From the NCBI RefSeq assembly GCF_008831285.2, contig NC_045139.1, positions 19,016,354 to 19,080,353 on the forward strand: a DNA stretch of 64,000 bases, given 5' to 3'. How positions within the stretch are numbered: position 1 is the first letter of the stretch; the number at the start of each line of letters is the position of its first letter. Source of the stretch: Nymphaea colorata. Taxonomy: Eukaryota; Streptophyta; Magnoliopsida; Nymphaeales; Nymphaeaceae. Below, piece by piece: positions 1 to 13,209 of the stretch. The translations under genes and the position numbers were made by a program. The notes beneath the pieces were generated by a model. That model saw only the letters and a list, made by a program, of their open reading frames with translations. It was not told where the DNA came from and made no database searches.

Positions 1-140
1 CCTATGGTTTGGTTCATGGAAAACTGTCCCATGGTCTGAGGATTCTATCAAATTATCAACACAACAGTAATTGCATAGATTCTCACGGTTGTTTTTGTCT
101 GCCTTTCTACTTATGAGGTTTTGGTAATGAAATCTTTCAG

Positions 141-3100
141 GAAACTCAACGCTTGAGAGAGGCTATAGGGAAAGAAATTGCAAAGATTGAGGTAATTCTT
201 TTTCATGCTAGTAGATGTTGCTATGATGGTTACTTTGTTTGGTAAGACAAAGAACAAGAATATCAACGAATAGCAATGCAGTTGGTCTCCTGTCCTATCG
301 TTTTGTTACACCATTTTTTAGCATTCTGTGTGTTCGCATCCTAATGATAAATTTTTCTAGAAAAGTTGCTTTGGATCATAGAATAATCATTTCTATCCCT
401 GGTTTTCTTCATTTTAGTTTTATGTAGTTGGCCTGCCTCCCAACCGATAATTTTTTTTGTAGAAAACCCATTCATTGAGTGAGCTGACTGGGAGGAGTCA
501 TGCAAGGGAGTATGGCTGGGAAAGTGCAGTTTTTTTAATAAGCAGTGGACATGAAGACCGATGTTCTCATTTTAAAAAACTCATTCTTTCCATTGATTTG
601 TCATTATCATCCGTGAAATGAAAATTTCTTTTACTAATAATAAGGTCATGATGCTTGTCAAATTTCTTTGAGCCAATCTGAAATGATTCCACTAAATTGC
701 CTTTACCTAGAGATATAACTGCACATTAGCAGTGAAGAAAATACAACTGCCAGAGAAGGAGTTCTCTTGCTGGGTATCACCTTGTTCTTGATCAGTCTGT
801 GTAGAAGTCTCTCCTTCATGGTTCGGAGTAAGTGGAGCTAGGTCCCATGAAATAATCATTAACTCTTTTCTTGGTCAGCACAGGCGTCCTATGTACATTT
901 TCCAGTGATGATAAATGTTCTATGTGTGTCTGTGTGTATGGGTGCGTCAATGTTAGTATGCTTTGACGGTAAACTTGACAAAATGTACTAAGGTCTTTTG
1001 GTACTTTAAATCTTTTCATTGTAGAAGCAAGCCTGGTCAAAGCCTCAAGGATTGCCCATATTGACTGAACAAGCCGATGAACTACCTGTATTTGATCATG
1101 TAAAAATACCAAATGATGGAACTGATGTATGGGAAATCGATTTGAGATTGCTGAAATTTGAGAAAAAAATAGCATCTGGATCATACGGTGATCTGTAAGT
1201 TAATGTGTTCTCTTCATTTTGTTCACGATAATTTTTTCCCGTGGATACTCACTCTATGGGCATCATAAATCTTCAGTTACCGAGGAACCTACTGTAGCCA
1301 GGATGTTGCTATTAAGATTCTCAAGCCCGAGCGTGTTGATGTTGATATGCAACGTGAGTTTGCTCAGGAGGTTTTCATTATGAGGTATTACTTGTTTTGA
1401 CAAAAGCAACTTTTGCTTTTCTTTTTAGCATATCTAAACAAATGTTTCTAGTTTCTCCAAGAAACTTCCTTGATAAATCTCCTCATTGTTGATACTTTTT
1501 CAATGTAACTTCTCTTCTTGTCATTAGCTGGCATGAGAAAATCCTTGCCTTCTGGAGCAAACCTATCCGTATGTTCAGTAGCATTTCTGGCCAACATACC
1601 AATGGAAAAGTGTGGGTTCATTGAATGCACAGGAAATTGTGCTATCAATGAATATGCATTTTCAACCATTTCATCGATAATTCTTCAGGGAAGCTACTTT
1701 TGTGCCCTCTGGGAGGTTACATCTTGTTTGCTAATTTTTTGTTTCCATCAATGCTTTTTCCAATTCTTAGGCAGATCTACAGAACAAAACCTTTAAAAGT
1801 TCTCTAACCTGGAGGAAACATCAATCATACTTTTCAGGCATATTCAATTCAATGAGCCCCAGATCTCAGACATTGTGTGGCATTTGAAGTAGTCTTTTGC
1901 ATTTCGTTTTCATGACTAGAGTGAAGGCATATGTGTCTTTTTTCTATTTCAGATCTGGAAACTTTTGGTTGCATTGAGTTTTCTTTTAGTAGCACAACTT
2001 TGTCCATTAAGTTGTGAGTTTGTTGGATTCAAGGTTCTCCTTTTTTTTTTTTTTTGTAGAAAGTATCTCGATTTGACACTTATGTGGTTACTTTCTCTTA
2101 TTGTAGAAAGGTGCGACACAAAAATGTTGTACAGTTTATTGGTGCTTGCACCAAGCCTCCAACCCTGTGCATAGTGACAGGTAGTACTCTTATGTTGTTA
2201 CTCTGGAGTGCCTTAGTTCCTTTCATTTCTAAATTTTTGTCATAAATAAAGCTTTTGCATTTATTTCTCCTTTCAGAGTTTATGTCTGGTGGGAGTGTCT
2301 ATGATTTTCTGCATAAGCAAAAGGGTGTTTTTAAATTGCCTGCATTGCTTAGAGTGGCAGTTGATGTCTCTAAAGGAATGAATTATTTACACCAGAATAA
2401 TATAATCCATAGAGATCTCAAGGCTGCCAATCTTCTGATGGATGAGAATGAGGTGAGATTACATTTTGCAAATTATTTTTTTATTGGATTATCAATCCTC
2501 TTAGATAGATAAGATTTGGTAGAAATTTATGTTTGTAGCTATGAAAACCGTTTTGGTTATTGTTAGAGGTGCAGTTGACTCCTCTCGGACATGAGATTTT
2601 TGACTCCTGTGTTTCATGTTCTCTGCAATACTAGACTTCTCTTGTTTTGCATTGTTTGAAACCTGCAATCGCACTTTTATTTTCAGTTTGTTGCTTTCTC
2701 CCATCCCCGTGTTATTCTGTTGCATTGAAAAGAAAATTTTACATCATATCAAGTATGTCTTCTGCATTAATATCATATTCCTTATGTCAGCCATTCTCTT
2801 CTGTGGTTCTTATTGAATATAAGATATAAATGATGTGGTCTAATCCTCGTTGATATAATATCTTAATTGTGCTTATGCATCTTTCCGTTCTCTTCCTGAC
2901 TGAATGGGCCATTTTTTTGTTTCACAAGAAAAAAAAGGTGGATAAGCAAAATGGTGTTTCTAAATGGTGCATTTTCTGTTTATTTTCTAGAGCTTTACAA
3001 AATGGTTATTTCAAGCTTCTGATTGGTTTCTTCTGTGGAAACTGACTATTGTTGCAAGTTCCAGGACATTATGTTATTTAACAGGATATACTATATTGTT

Positions 3101-6100
3101 TGTTAGATCAATCTTTGCTGTCAAATATTTAATTTTCAAGTCTTTTCAAAAGAACCCTGTTTAGCTTGGGGATGGTTTATTGCTCAGAAGACATGGACAG
3201 TAACTTGTTTTAAAAGTTACTTGGAGCCACAAAAGAGGCTTTTATTTTGTTAGCTTTGTCATGTGTTAAAATTAGTTTTCTGTAAAATTTGATGTCTTAG
3301 GCCATGCATGCTCGGAACCCATAAAAAGCTAGATGTAAATGGAAGGAAACCAGTGGTGAAGGGCAGAAATCTATGATGGATCATCTGGTTCATAGTTGTC
3401 ACTGGCTAGTTCAAGAGTACCTAAGATTTTTGGCCTTCCTATAAGAATAGCTTTGGTCTGTAAGAGGTCTTGCTGTCCATCTGCAACTCCTAGAAGTAAT
3501 CATTAGATGATCATTTTAACCATATTGATTCAGGAGCTGGATTAGATGACCTGTTCGAGGAGTCACTCTGTTTTTCATGTCCTGCTTTGTCTTGTTTCTC
3601 TTTTTATTGTGTTGTTTATATGTACTGTTGTATGGTAAAATAGTGGCAGTCGCTCAATCTAACATTATTGATATGTGATTAACTTTTTCATTTTTCTCCA
3701 TCAGCTATAGTTAAAACTGTGAAACTGGGGCTGAAGAATATAAATCTTAATTTGCAGGTTGTCAAGGTTGCAGATTTTGGAGTTGCCAGAGTTCAAGCTC
3801 AATCTGGAGTTATGACTGCAGAGACTGGAACATACCGGTGGATGGCACCTGAGGTTTGATCTTTCATTTCATTCTACCATCTTCATTCATGCACTATGTT
3901 TCAGATGTTTTTTAAGTATTCCTCTGTTGCAGGAAAGTAGACTGACGGATTATGTATCATTTTTGTTGTCATCGTTTGCAGCATATATGTTTTCATTTGC
4001 ATTATGTTTTCATTTGCATTTTTTTTTCATTACTTTTCTGGTTGTTTTTTCAAGCTGTTAAAAAAATTAGGGTTTGTATCCTACTCTAGGCACATTCTGT
4101 AAACACCTAGTAGAACTAGTTTTTCTAGCTGTCGAGGGTCAGTAAGCCTGGGTGCCCAGGCTTGCTTGGCTCACGCAACGCTCCCAGGAATGAGCCTGCG
4201 GACGTTTGTTACTACAATTAGAAACAAGAAAAAGAAACTAGTGATAAAAATCTGATTAAGAAGATCAAGGACTTCATGACGAATGCTGCAAAAGGTAACA
4301 AGCTGTATGTTGCTAAAATCTGTTATCAGAAATAAAACCTGGGTAAACAAAGAAAGAAATAGTATTAGATCATTGTGCTTTTATATAAAGACAAATGTTT
4401 TTGCTAATAAAAAAAATTGATACCATTAATGCACCAAAATTTCAATATTTCCAAAAACTAGGTTTAGCGGTGAAATAACTTGACCTAATGCATTTTTCTC
4501 TCTGTGTTTACATGCGGGATTGATGAGAATTACATGTGAAAAGTGCACATGGTAAATATGGAAACTACAATGGGCAGCTTTATGTAATTTCCATTTTCCC
4601 TTTCTGTTCTGCTTCATCTCTCTGCGTAAAAAGACATGTTTTTATGTACTCTTTTTGTCCACCTTTTACTTTCATCATGTGGTGACAGTGTCTTCACCCT
4701 CTTCTCTTTTTGGATTTCCTAAGGTTATAGAGCATAAGCCTTATGACCGCAAGGCAGATGTCTTCAGTTTTGGGATTGTACTGTGGGAGCTGATGACAGG
4801 AAAGGTAAAATTATTTGAAACAAGATTACTGCTTACAAAAAATTTTCCTGATGTGTGGGCTTTTTGAATTATTTTCTACTACTGATTATTTTATGTTTTT
4901 CAGCTTCCATATGATTATTTGACTCCATTGCAAGCTGCTGTAGGTGTAGTTCAGAAGGTATTACTATTCTCACTATTCTGACTTTGCTTCTGAATTTCTA
5001 GATTACATTGTCATGCCTGTATCTGTTTAATTTTCTAATGGATCTATTGATTTTTCCCTTCTCTCTTAGTCAAAAATATCTGAAATAATAGACATTATTG
5101 TTCATAAACACACGCATTGCCTAAATATCTCTTTTTTCCTTTTTTTTCCCTGTTATAAGGCCACTTTTCTGGAAATCGCGTTTACTAATGAAAGTTAAGG
5201 TGTTCGAGTAGGAGGTGGGATTTTTAGCTAGTATAGTTTTGCTGTATCTGAAGGAATTGTTGAGGATGTGTGCCAGTTCCGAACCACAATAAACAATGAT
5301 GTAATATACTACTATTACATTTTCTGGCTCATCTGAATGTATCGTTAGATTGGTGCAATCTGCAATCGTGTAGATGCACTCAACACAATATATTTATCAT
5401 GGTGGTAGGTTTAATAACCTCCATTGCTTCATTAGAAAATCATTCTTTTCTAACTTCACAGACATTGGCATTGCCACTGTTTGTGAAAGTTCTAAAACGT
5501 AATGTTGGACTTCATACACGAAATAGTATTGAATCACAGTAGCCATGGACATGATTAATAGGTCAGTTTCTCCTTTCGGATATTAGACATATGCGTAATT
5601 TGAGATACTTCATCTTTTAGTATGTCGTATGTGTGTGTTTGAAGTTCATCCTTCTCATTGTCTTCCTTAAATGCTTGATCATCCTACCAAGTAGAAAGCT
5701 GATCCGTCTTCTGGCTTGCATGAACTGTGGAATTGATGTTTTCTTAAAGCAACTCTCTCTCTATCTGTCTTTCTGTATGTGTGTTTGTGTGTGTGTGTAT
5801 GGATTATTTAATAGTTCAATAATTTCTCCATGTATACTTTTTGTACCTGTGTGAATCTCAGGGACTAAGACCAACCATTCCAAAGAACGTACATCCAAAG
5901 CTTGCAGAACTGCTTGAGAAATGCTGGCAGCAGGACCCAACATTGAGGCCGGATTTCTCTGAGATCATCGAGAACCTGCAGAAAATAGCCAAAGAGGTTT
6001 AGCATCTGCAATTTTTTCGGTTCTTATTTTGTCAGTGAGTCCATTCATATCTTGTAACCAAAAGTCGGGTACAAAAGAAGTCCCATCTAAAAGTGTGCAG

Positions 6101-6287
6101 AATGTGTCATCCATTTTCTGCTCCTCCCTTCCCCTTCCCTTATTGTGACCATTCAAACACATGCTGAAGGTACATTTATCATTTGGCGTCACAGGTTGGA
6201 TGTGAAGGTGAAGATCGACGCAAAGAGAAGTCAACTGGCGGAGGGTTTCTATCAGCTTTCAGGCGGACAGCTGCTAGTGGTCACTGA
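141..6287 (+). CDS. STY46: STY8/STY17/STY46-type serine/threonine(-tyrosine) kinase, 5' part missing
   Basis: Partial Raf-like dual-specificity kinase. In Arabidopsis this clade is cytosolic and phosphorylates chloroplast transit peptides. Exons read as 141-191, 1025-1194, 1277-1384, 2107-2180, 2277-2452, 3758-3853, 4724-4804, 4904-4957, 5862-5996 and 6195-6287, all GT-AG and phase-consistent. Visible kinase landmarks are a Gly-rich loop ending GSYGDL, the ATP lysine in VAIK, the catalytic loop [11 protein letters not shown] followed by VAR, and the activation segment ending [10 protein letters not shown]. The linker before the kinase ([11 protein letters not shown]...) and the basic tail ending RRTAASGH match the STY clade. 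The N-terminal ACT domain expected for the family must lie upstream of base 1; bases 1-140 are intron. The last splice is inferred: reading through the donor at 5997 would stop after two codons, while splicing to 6195 restores the family tail. The exact paralogue among STY8/17/46 is not decidable here. Confidence 0.93.
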
Positions 6288-8640
6288 CTGATGAGCGAAG
6301 CATGGCATGTTAGATGCCCTGCTTGTGTTTGCCTTAACCGTGGCCTTTATCTGAAGTGTACAGTGCTTCCCATTTCTGATGATTAGAAGTTTTCTTGGGG
6401 TTTCATTCGTTGGTTATGGCATTTTGTTGCCCTTCGTGTAACATATCTAGGCTGGCATTCTTACAGAGTTAGTGCAGTCGCTTGATTGTTTCTGAACACT
6501 ATGAAATAATGCGTTTTGGAAAATATGATCAGTTAACATGTTCTTATTCCGAGGCGATTTTCTCATGATGGATATTTATGCGCAGAATATCTTTGGGTCA
6601 GGAAAGCTATGGTCCCATCACGAGATTGTTACATTAGCTTTTAATATTGGATAGAATGCTTCAACTTTTACGGAAGTTTCAGCTTTACGCATTTCTCTTG
6701 GTACCAATATAGATTCTTAATTTGGTGCTGGAACCCACTTTTTTTTTTGTTTTCTATTTCTCCTGTGTTCTTGAATTTTGTAACATCTCAAGTTCCTTCG
6801 TTTCAATTTGAAAAAGTCATCCGTTCGAGGGTGTGTCTAATATGTGATAAGCAGGTCGTATACCAGTGCAAAAAGGATTTAGCTTGCAGTCTTGATCTAA
6901 CTTAACTAGAATTTCTGCCGCTGTATTTTACACTCGCTAGATTCCCATTTTCTGATCGATGGTATGACCTTTTTCTCTTATAATTTTGGGGATTTGCGTT
7001 TAAGTCCAATTAATTATTTTAGTTTGTTTATCTAATGTGGTCAGTAGTTTAATGTGGTACTCTACGCTTTGTCCTAGGTGGGCACTGATCCATGCTGAGC
7101 AGTGCTGCAATAGCGATCTATGACATTTTGACGTCGTGGACCGCTGCACAGCCTACTCTGCAGACGTTACAACCCATCAGCGGGTTTTTTGTTTACACCT
7201 TGAGTTGTCTACGCTGGGCCTCTGCATCTCTAGTCAAGCGGTTGATTTAGTACCACCTTCAAGATGCCGGAGGACGTCTAGTAGTTGCTGGAGGATTAGA
7301 TGGTTGAAAGTCAGATGTCTGAGGAAATGGGTTCCGGCTACGACGCTGATTTCGTATGCTAACCAAGGAGATCATTCTGGAGAGATGTAAACAATGTTCA
7401 TCGACTGTGGGGGTTTCTTGAAGAAGAAAAAAAAAAACTTGGATCCTTCAAGTAAGGTGCATTGCTTGTGGAAGTCAGGTGTTGCTTATCGAGATTTGAA
7501 AAGGTGAAATTCTTGAACATTGTGGAATTGTATGTATTTTTCCACGCAATTTCGGACTCCGTAGGAAATGTAAAAAATATGGCCATGATATATATTCATT
7601 TTTCTCATTCCTACGTGCCTAGAAGAGATTCTACTCTTTATCACCACCAGTTTTGAGCGTTCTGAAAATACACGTGCACCACACTCCTCACCTTGTCTGG
7701 CTTGGAAGTCGTTGGGGCAGCCATGTCTGTGCAAGATGGGGTCACTCACCGTCAAATCTGGTATAGGTGAGGCTCCCCCTAAAATGGTCCCAGACCTTTT
7801 GAGCTTTTATTTAAGCTAGGGATATAAGGTAAGTCCATTAAACGGTGTGGTTCATTTAGAGCTAAGTTTGGATATATATTGTTTTTTACATGAAAAAAAG
7901 CAAGATGTATATGCATCCTCGGTTTAATTTGATTTTGTGAAATTTAAATTATTAAAGCAGTAATCACAAAGCTAAACTCTCCAACTCACTTTGTGTTAGT
8001 ATGATAAATAATTTTGAAAATGTTATGACACCAGATGTAATTGGTTACGGCTAAATTATATATGTGCAAAGCAGATTTTGTTAGTGAATTAGCTATCTTA
8101 TAAAGATTTTGAAAGTTAAAAAATATGTTCAGGTCATAAATTTTTAAGAAATGACTAATCTTCCTCTTGAGAAATAATTTTATTTTTCATTTGTATGTTA
8201 GAAATGGATCATATTAGGAGCCTTGTAGAGTTTGACGCATTTGGCAATAATAATAACAAAATATTACTGTTCCATGAACCTGCCCCAAAAACTGGGGTAG
8301 ACTAATTAAACACAATAACATAGTGTTGCATGCATCTATCCTAAAATTGCTCTCAGATTGATAAAACAGGAACATGTTGTTGCTGTTGCCAAACAAGCCT
8401 TTAAGTTTTTGCTGATTGCAGTTCTATAAAATTAAGATTGAACTCCGAACACGTCTGCCAAATGCAAGTACGCTTGGGATTCTTAGGATGCTGCTGACTC
8501 CTTGTCTAGCTTTTGCCTATCTTCACTCTTGAGGGAGCGGAAAAATCAATCTTAAAATTAAGACGTGGATTAATTAGTACTTTTGTAAAACATAATCTGT
8601 TTGTTTGTTGAGATAAAATGTGAGGCAAGAGCACCTTATA
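6288..8640. other. 3' UTR of the kinase and AT-rich spacer
   Basis: About the first 250 bases are likely 3' UTR of the kinase gene. The rest holds short open frames, such as one at 7136-7390, with no recognisable motif, no splice-site support and no repeat structure that I can see. Confidence 0.5.
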
Positions 8641-8647
8641 AAAAACC

Positions 8648-8717
<70 letters not shown>
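8648..8717. repeat. (TA)n microsatellite
   Basis: An almost uninterrupted run of TA dinucleotides, about 35 units with a single C interruption near the start. It directly abuts the tandem duplication that follows. Confidence 0.97.
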
Positions 8718-8720
<3 letters not shown>

Positions 8721-8936
8721 TTATCAGCTTTCACTTGAGAAAAGCTTAAATTTGATGGATACCGATAGCTAAAAATAAAAAATCTATCATTAATAAACAA
8801 TCATCATAGAAACATTAGTGATGCAATGATTTGTCCGCTCTCACTCAAGGAAAGTTCAAATTTGATGGATGCCGATAGCTAAAAATAACAAATCTATCAT
8901 TAAAAAGACAATTATAATAAAAACATTAGTGATGGC
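8717..8936. repeat. Two-copy tandem duplication, unit about 109 bp
   Basis: Two adjacent diverged copies, roughly 8717-8825 and 8826-8936. Shared blocks include 'ATTTGATGGAT', 'CCGATAGCTAAAAATAA' and 'ATCTATCATTA', and both end in 'AACATTAGTGATG'. The pair sits between the TA run and repeat-family copy A. Confidence 0.85.
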
Positions 8937-8984
8937 TGACGGTGAAAGAACGATTCAGTGTTATGAGCAATATTTTCAAATTAA

Positions 8985-9735
8985 TTCATAGTCATCCAGC
9001 GCCATCATCATTCCGGAGGTATGTTCCTCCGCCATCTTCTCCAGTCGGTGGAGCTTTCCTCCTATCTTCCTCAGCAATACGCACGCGCGCTGTACATATT
9101 AAAACCCACAGCAAACCGAGTAGCGTTTGTGAACTTGGTGGCGCTACGTAATCCTTGCCATCTTTGTCCGACGTTGCCGGCCAGGATGCCGTCGGCTGGG
9201 AGTCGTCGTCTTCGTCCGACAACGTTCCTTCATCAACCGGAAGCCGGCTTTCGGTTCTGCTCATGGACGTTCCTTCGACGCTCTTTCTTAACTCGAATAT
9301 CCGATGATGGCATCGCCGTAGAGTCGTTCCGACATGTGCTGACGCCGGATCGCCCTTACAGTCTTTTTCTTTCATGACGTATCTTTAACTACCCAAGACT
9401 TCATTCACGTCCCACTGATATAAGAACGCTCTGCGTCCTCATGATGGTTCTTTTCGGGCGCTGATGCATCACAGACCGGAAAAGAGAGGAACCACTGTAG
9501 AGAGGTCGTTGACAGATATGGGAATGGCGGAAAGGTCATAGATGGATCTTCTTCCCCGCTGACTGCAGCAACCGTGCAGGCAATGGCGCTTCTTGATGAC
9601 ACAATGACGGCACGGCACGGCACGGCTCAGAGATGGAGACATTGTCGACATCTAGCAGGCCTGAAACTTCCTTGGTCTCTGGTCTTCCTTAATCGGAAGG
9701 GGACTCAGTCTCCTTTTCTTTCTAGTATCTATGTC
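8985..9735 (-). mobile_element. Repeat-family copy A, decayed gene part
   Basis: Reverse-strand relic of the four-exon family best seen at 43451-44814. Exon 1 is recognisable near 9291-9705, including CRHCVIKKRHCLHGCC. Exon 3 is near 9160-9290, where LPVDEGT and DSQPTASWPATSD match LPVDEET and DSQPTASKAATSD of copy B. A short piece of exon 4 lies near 8997-9083. Exon 2 is missing and exon 1 runs almost directly into exon 3. Frameshifts and the missing exon make it non-functional. Reading frames agree with those of the better copies over long stretches, which helps establish the coding frame of the family. Confidence 0.8.
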
Positions 9736-9764
9736 GCTCTAATATGTAACTGGCTATAATCTAT

Positions 9765-10165
9765 ACATGTTTATAGATACTAACATCACTTTTTCTCTTA
9801 ATTTAACAATAAAACAAAATAAAATGGCTCTGTCGGATCTTCGATTCAATTTAAATGGATTTGGATTCAGGTTTAAACGCGAGCGCTATTTTTTCCAAAA
9901 CTAAATAGGGAATCAGATCAGATCTGCATGGCCTTTGAGCTAAAACACTGAATGAATGGATTGAGAGGATCAAATGTAGCTGATTCCATTGAAAATCCTG
10001 TATTCATAACAATAAAATAATCATGAAGCAACAACATTTAGCACTCGAGTTTAAATTAAATCAAAATCTATTTAAATAGAATTGAAGATCCGACCCAACC
10101 ATTTTGTCTTTGTTTTATTGTCAAATTAAAAGAAAAAGCGATGTTAGTATCTATAAAAATTACAA
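9765..10165. repeat. Inverted repeat made of two copies of the family promoter region
   Basis: The upstream (TATA-containing) module of the repeat family occurs twice in opposite orientation: about 9765-9875, belonging to copy A, and about 10035-10165. Arms of roughly 110 bp share 'TTTATAGATACTAACATC' and its reverse complement, separated by about 160 bp. No second gene body follows the right arm. Confidence 0.75.
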
Positions 10166-10179
10166 AAAAAACATGATAA

Positions 10180-12700
10180 ATTAAATGGCGTTTAAAACTT
10201 CAAAAAAATGTGTTTTTTTAAAAAAAATGTTAAAAAAAAACGTTTTAAAGCATTTTTGTGTTTTTTCAGTTTTTTTAATGTCAAACAGTTTTTTTATTTG
10301 TTGCAAATTTACGTATCTATTGATATTCGTGTTATTAGTTTTTCACTTATTTTATTTTTCTTCAATTTTTAGTTTTTAAAAGTTTACCGTATTTTTTTTA
10401 TTTTTTCAAACTCGCCTTATTATACCCTAGAAAAACCTCATCATTCAAAACTCCAAGATGTTATTTGTGACTACATAGTTGGATATTAGAGAGATAAAGA
10501 ATGAAGTCTCATGGGTCAACATTATTGTAAAGAAAATAGTTGCAAAAGGTAAGATAATCATAAATGGCAAGGCTCAACAACCGCTTGTGCCAAAATAGCT
10601 TCTAACAAAACTACTAGAAGTGATACTCAAACCTCTCACGAAATCAAAAATAAACGTGAGAGAGAAATATTTGTCTGTGGACGTGAACCGTATAAATCTT
10701 GTGTTCTTGTTCTCTATTAGGACCTGACCTGGCTTGACTCAACTCAATTTTAATAAAAAATATCTAAAATATATAAATCTAATTATATAAATATATATTT
10801 ACATTTATATATAATTTTTTTATATACATTGTCGGACTCGACAATAAGTGGCTCCTAGAAGTCTTTGTTTGTAGAAAATGGCCGCGTTAATTAACATTTA
10901 AACCGCCTTCTTTTCTTCCACACAGCATGAGAAAAGGTGGGCGCAAGAAACATAAAAATGCTTGTCTCATGTGTCTTGTTAGTATCGCAAAGGAAACGTA
11001 AAAATGCTTTAAATCAATTCCTCCTTTTTGGAGGTCTAAGATCTCGCAGCCAAAGCTTGAGATTTTCAAAAAACTGTCGATTTATTTATTTGTTTCCATG
11101 ACTTTTGCACTTGAGGTAATGGAGGATTAGTTTGATTGCTTAATGCTTATGAACATTTTATTTCACGTCAAAACTGGTAAAGGATTGCGCCGGTTTCTTT
11201 ACTTTCTTTTCTTTTGTACCTTCAATAATTATCTAAATTGGATCTTGGAAAAGAAAGTTTATCCCCCTCAAAATTTCACAAACAAAATTTTTACATGTAA
11301 CTTTTAAAATTTTTAATTAGCATACATAAAAATTTTGATAAAATTTATATTTTTGCTCTTGTTAAAATTTTGAAATTATAATTCGGTCTGGGTGAAAGAT
11401 TTCTGACTCTGCCCCTACATCAGCCAATGATGTTTGATACAAATGAAAAATTATTAATATTGTTTTTGGTGTTTAGATGACATCAAAATCAGTTTGTCTC
11501 AAGAAACTCTTTTTTTTTTGGTGCAAATCTGGTTCTTAAATGAAAATGAATATCCCAGTCCCCCCTTCCTTCCCTGCGATTGTTGACAAAAAACATTAGT
11601 TTTAGGTGTGTCATCCCAAACCACGGATCAATTTTTAAAAATAAATTAAAAAAATCCTTTCTAACAAAACTTTTTTTTTTAAAACAAATTTTTTTTAGAA
11701 GTATTTGGATGAACACTATAAGAAATTTTTTGAGGCAAAAAATGGAAATTCCAAATATCTATTTCAGAAAAATTTGGATGACAGAAAAAAAGAGTTTTGC
11801 CAAAAAATCATTTTCAAAACGTCTATTTTTAAAAAAGAAGTAAATAACCTGACACTCCCCAAGATCATTCACAAAAAAAGTATGTTTCATCCTACTACCC
11901 ACACACAAACCAGTTTTTAGAAACTTGTTAAAGAACCAAACTGAAAAAAAAAAAAACTCGTTTTCATAAAACCAAATTTTTTAAGTGTGCCATCCAAACA
12001 CAACCTATGTGTCTTCCTTTTCTCCTTTTTCATTTTTTTTTCACATATAAGGTGATTATTATTTGTTGTTTTCAGAAATTAAGTTGTATTGTACATCCAA
12101 TAATTTTAACAAGAAAAAGCTGGTAGGATGGGCCTCACTTTTGAGGCGCATTGTCCGTTTGATTCCCAAATGTGATACTCTTACCGACTCCAAATAGTGA
12201 GAATTGTGATACTCAAGTTGTATGGTGTACCATTGTTTAGTAGGTCCTTAAATAACCCTAAGCTCTCGGGGTAAGAAGAAGAGGGAGGGCTTTGGCGCTT
12301 TCGCTCTTGCTTCGCCCACACCTAATGAAAACTGACTTATCAGCCCATGATTTAAAAAAAGATTAACAAAACTACATAAACAAAAGTGAGCAGCTAATGA
12401 AGCGCTTATGTTAATAAATATTGATGAAGCATCTCAATAAAATAGTTTTTGTTAGTTCATGCGTGTGTTTCCAGTTGCAAATCCCCATGTTATTTACATC
12501 AAATATCTTAAAGATGAAACATTGGCTTTTATTTTTTGCTCTGCTCCCCTATCAAAACAACGTAATGAAACCTGAAAACTTCTTAATGTCGTTTTACTAA
12601 ACTAAATTAAAAAAATTCTCCCCCATAAGTTTTAGTTGAGAGAAAAAGACACAATATTTAAAAAGTTTAGAAGTTGTTTCGTTGTATTAAACTATGTTGA
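10180..12700. other. AT-rich spacer without recognised genes
   Basis: Long A/T homopolymer stretches and short low-complexity open frames only. A phrase resembling plant miniature-transposon ends ('GTGTTTGGATGG' on the reverse strand) occurs near 11990, but I found no inverted partner. Confidence 0.5.
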
Positions 12701-12754
12701 TTACACATAAAAACCTTGGTAAGTTATTGTTGGGTCTGCAAGGTAATAGTATTA

Positions 12755-13200
12755 TGCTTCAACCTACATATGGATGTTTTTCATTACATAAAATTGATTT
12801 TACGAGAACTCAAAAGAGTGCGCCTATCACCTCTTGCTCCATTCATCGCGCTAACTGAAAAAACCACTATGGTTCGACTGGTGTTTTCCATTACATCAAA
12901 TTGATTTTATGGGAGCTCAAAAAAAAAGACTAATTGAGCGCTTATCACCTCTTGTCTTATTTAGTACACTAATTCTAAAAATCACTATGCTTCAACTTCC
13001 ATATCATATTTTTCATTTCATTTTATTAATTTTATGGGAGTTCCAAAAGGAAAGGCTGACCATGTCTTGTTGCCCCCATTCATCGCACTAAATCCAAAAA
13101 ACAATATCTTTCAAGTTGCATATAGATATTTTTGACATAAAATTGCTCAGAGAACTCTAAATAAAGATTATCACCTCTTGCCATTGCACTAACCCCAAAA
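12755..13200. repeat. Degenerate minisatellite, about four units of 105-120 bp
   Basis: Consecutive diverged units carry the order 'CACTATG.TTCAA', 'TTTTTCATTACAT', 'AAAATTGATTTTA', 'GAG.ACTC', 'TATCACCTCTTG' and 'CATTCATCGC.CTAA'. Units begin near 12755, 12870, 12990 and 13105; the last is truncated. No gene association is visible. Confidence 0.75.
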
Positions 13201-13209
13201 AAATATATA

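Noticed and set aside
7136..7755. Short frames on both strands downstream of the kinase
   Set aside because: No homology recognised, and overlapping frames on both strands with no support.
11489..11920. Overlapping lysine/phenylalanine-rich frames on both strands
   Set aside because: They arise from A/T homopolymers.
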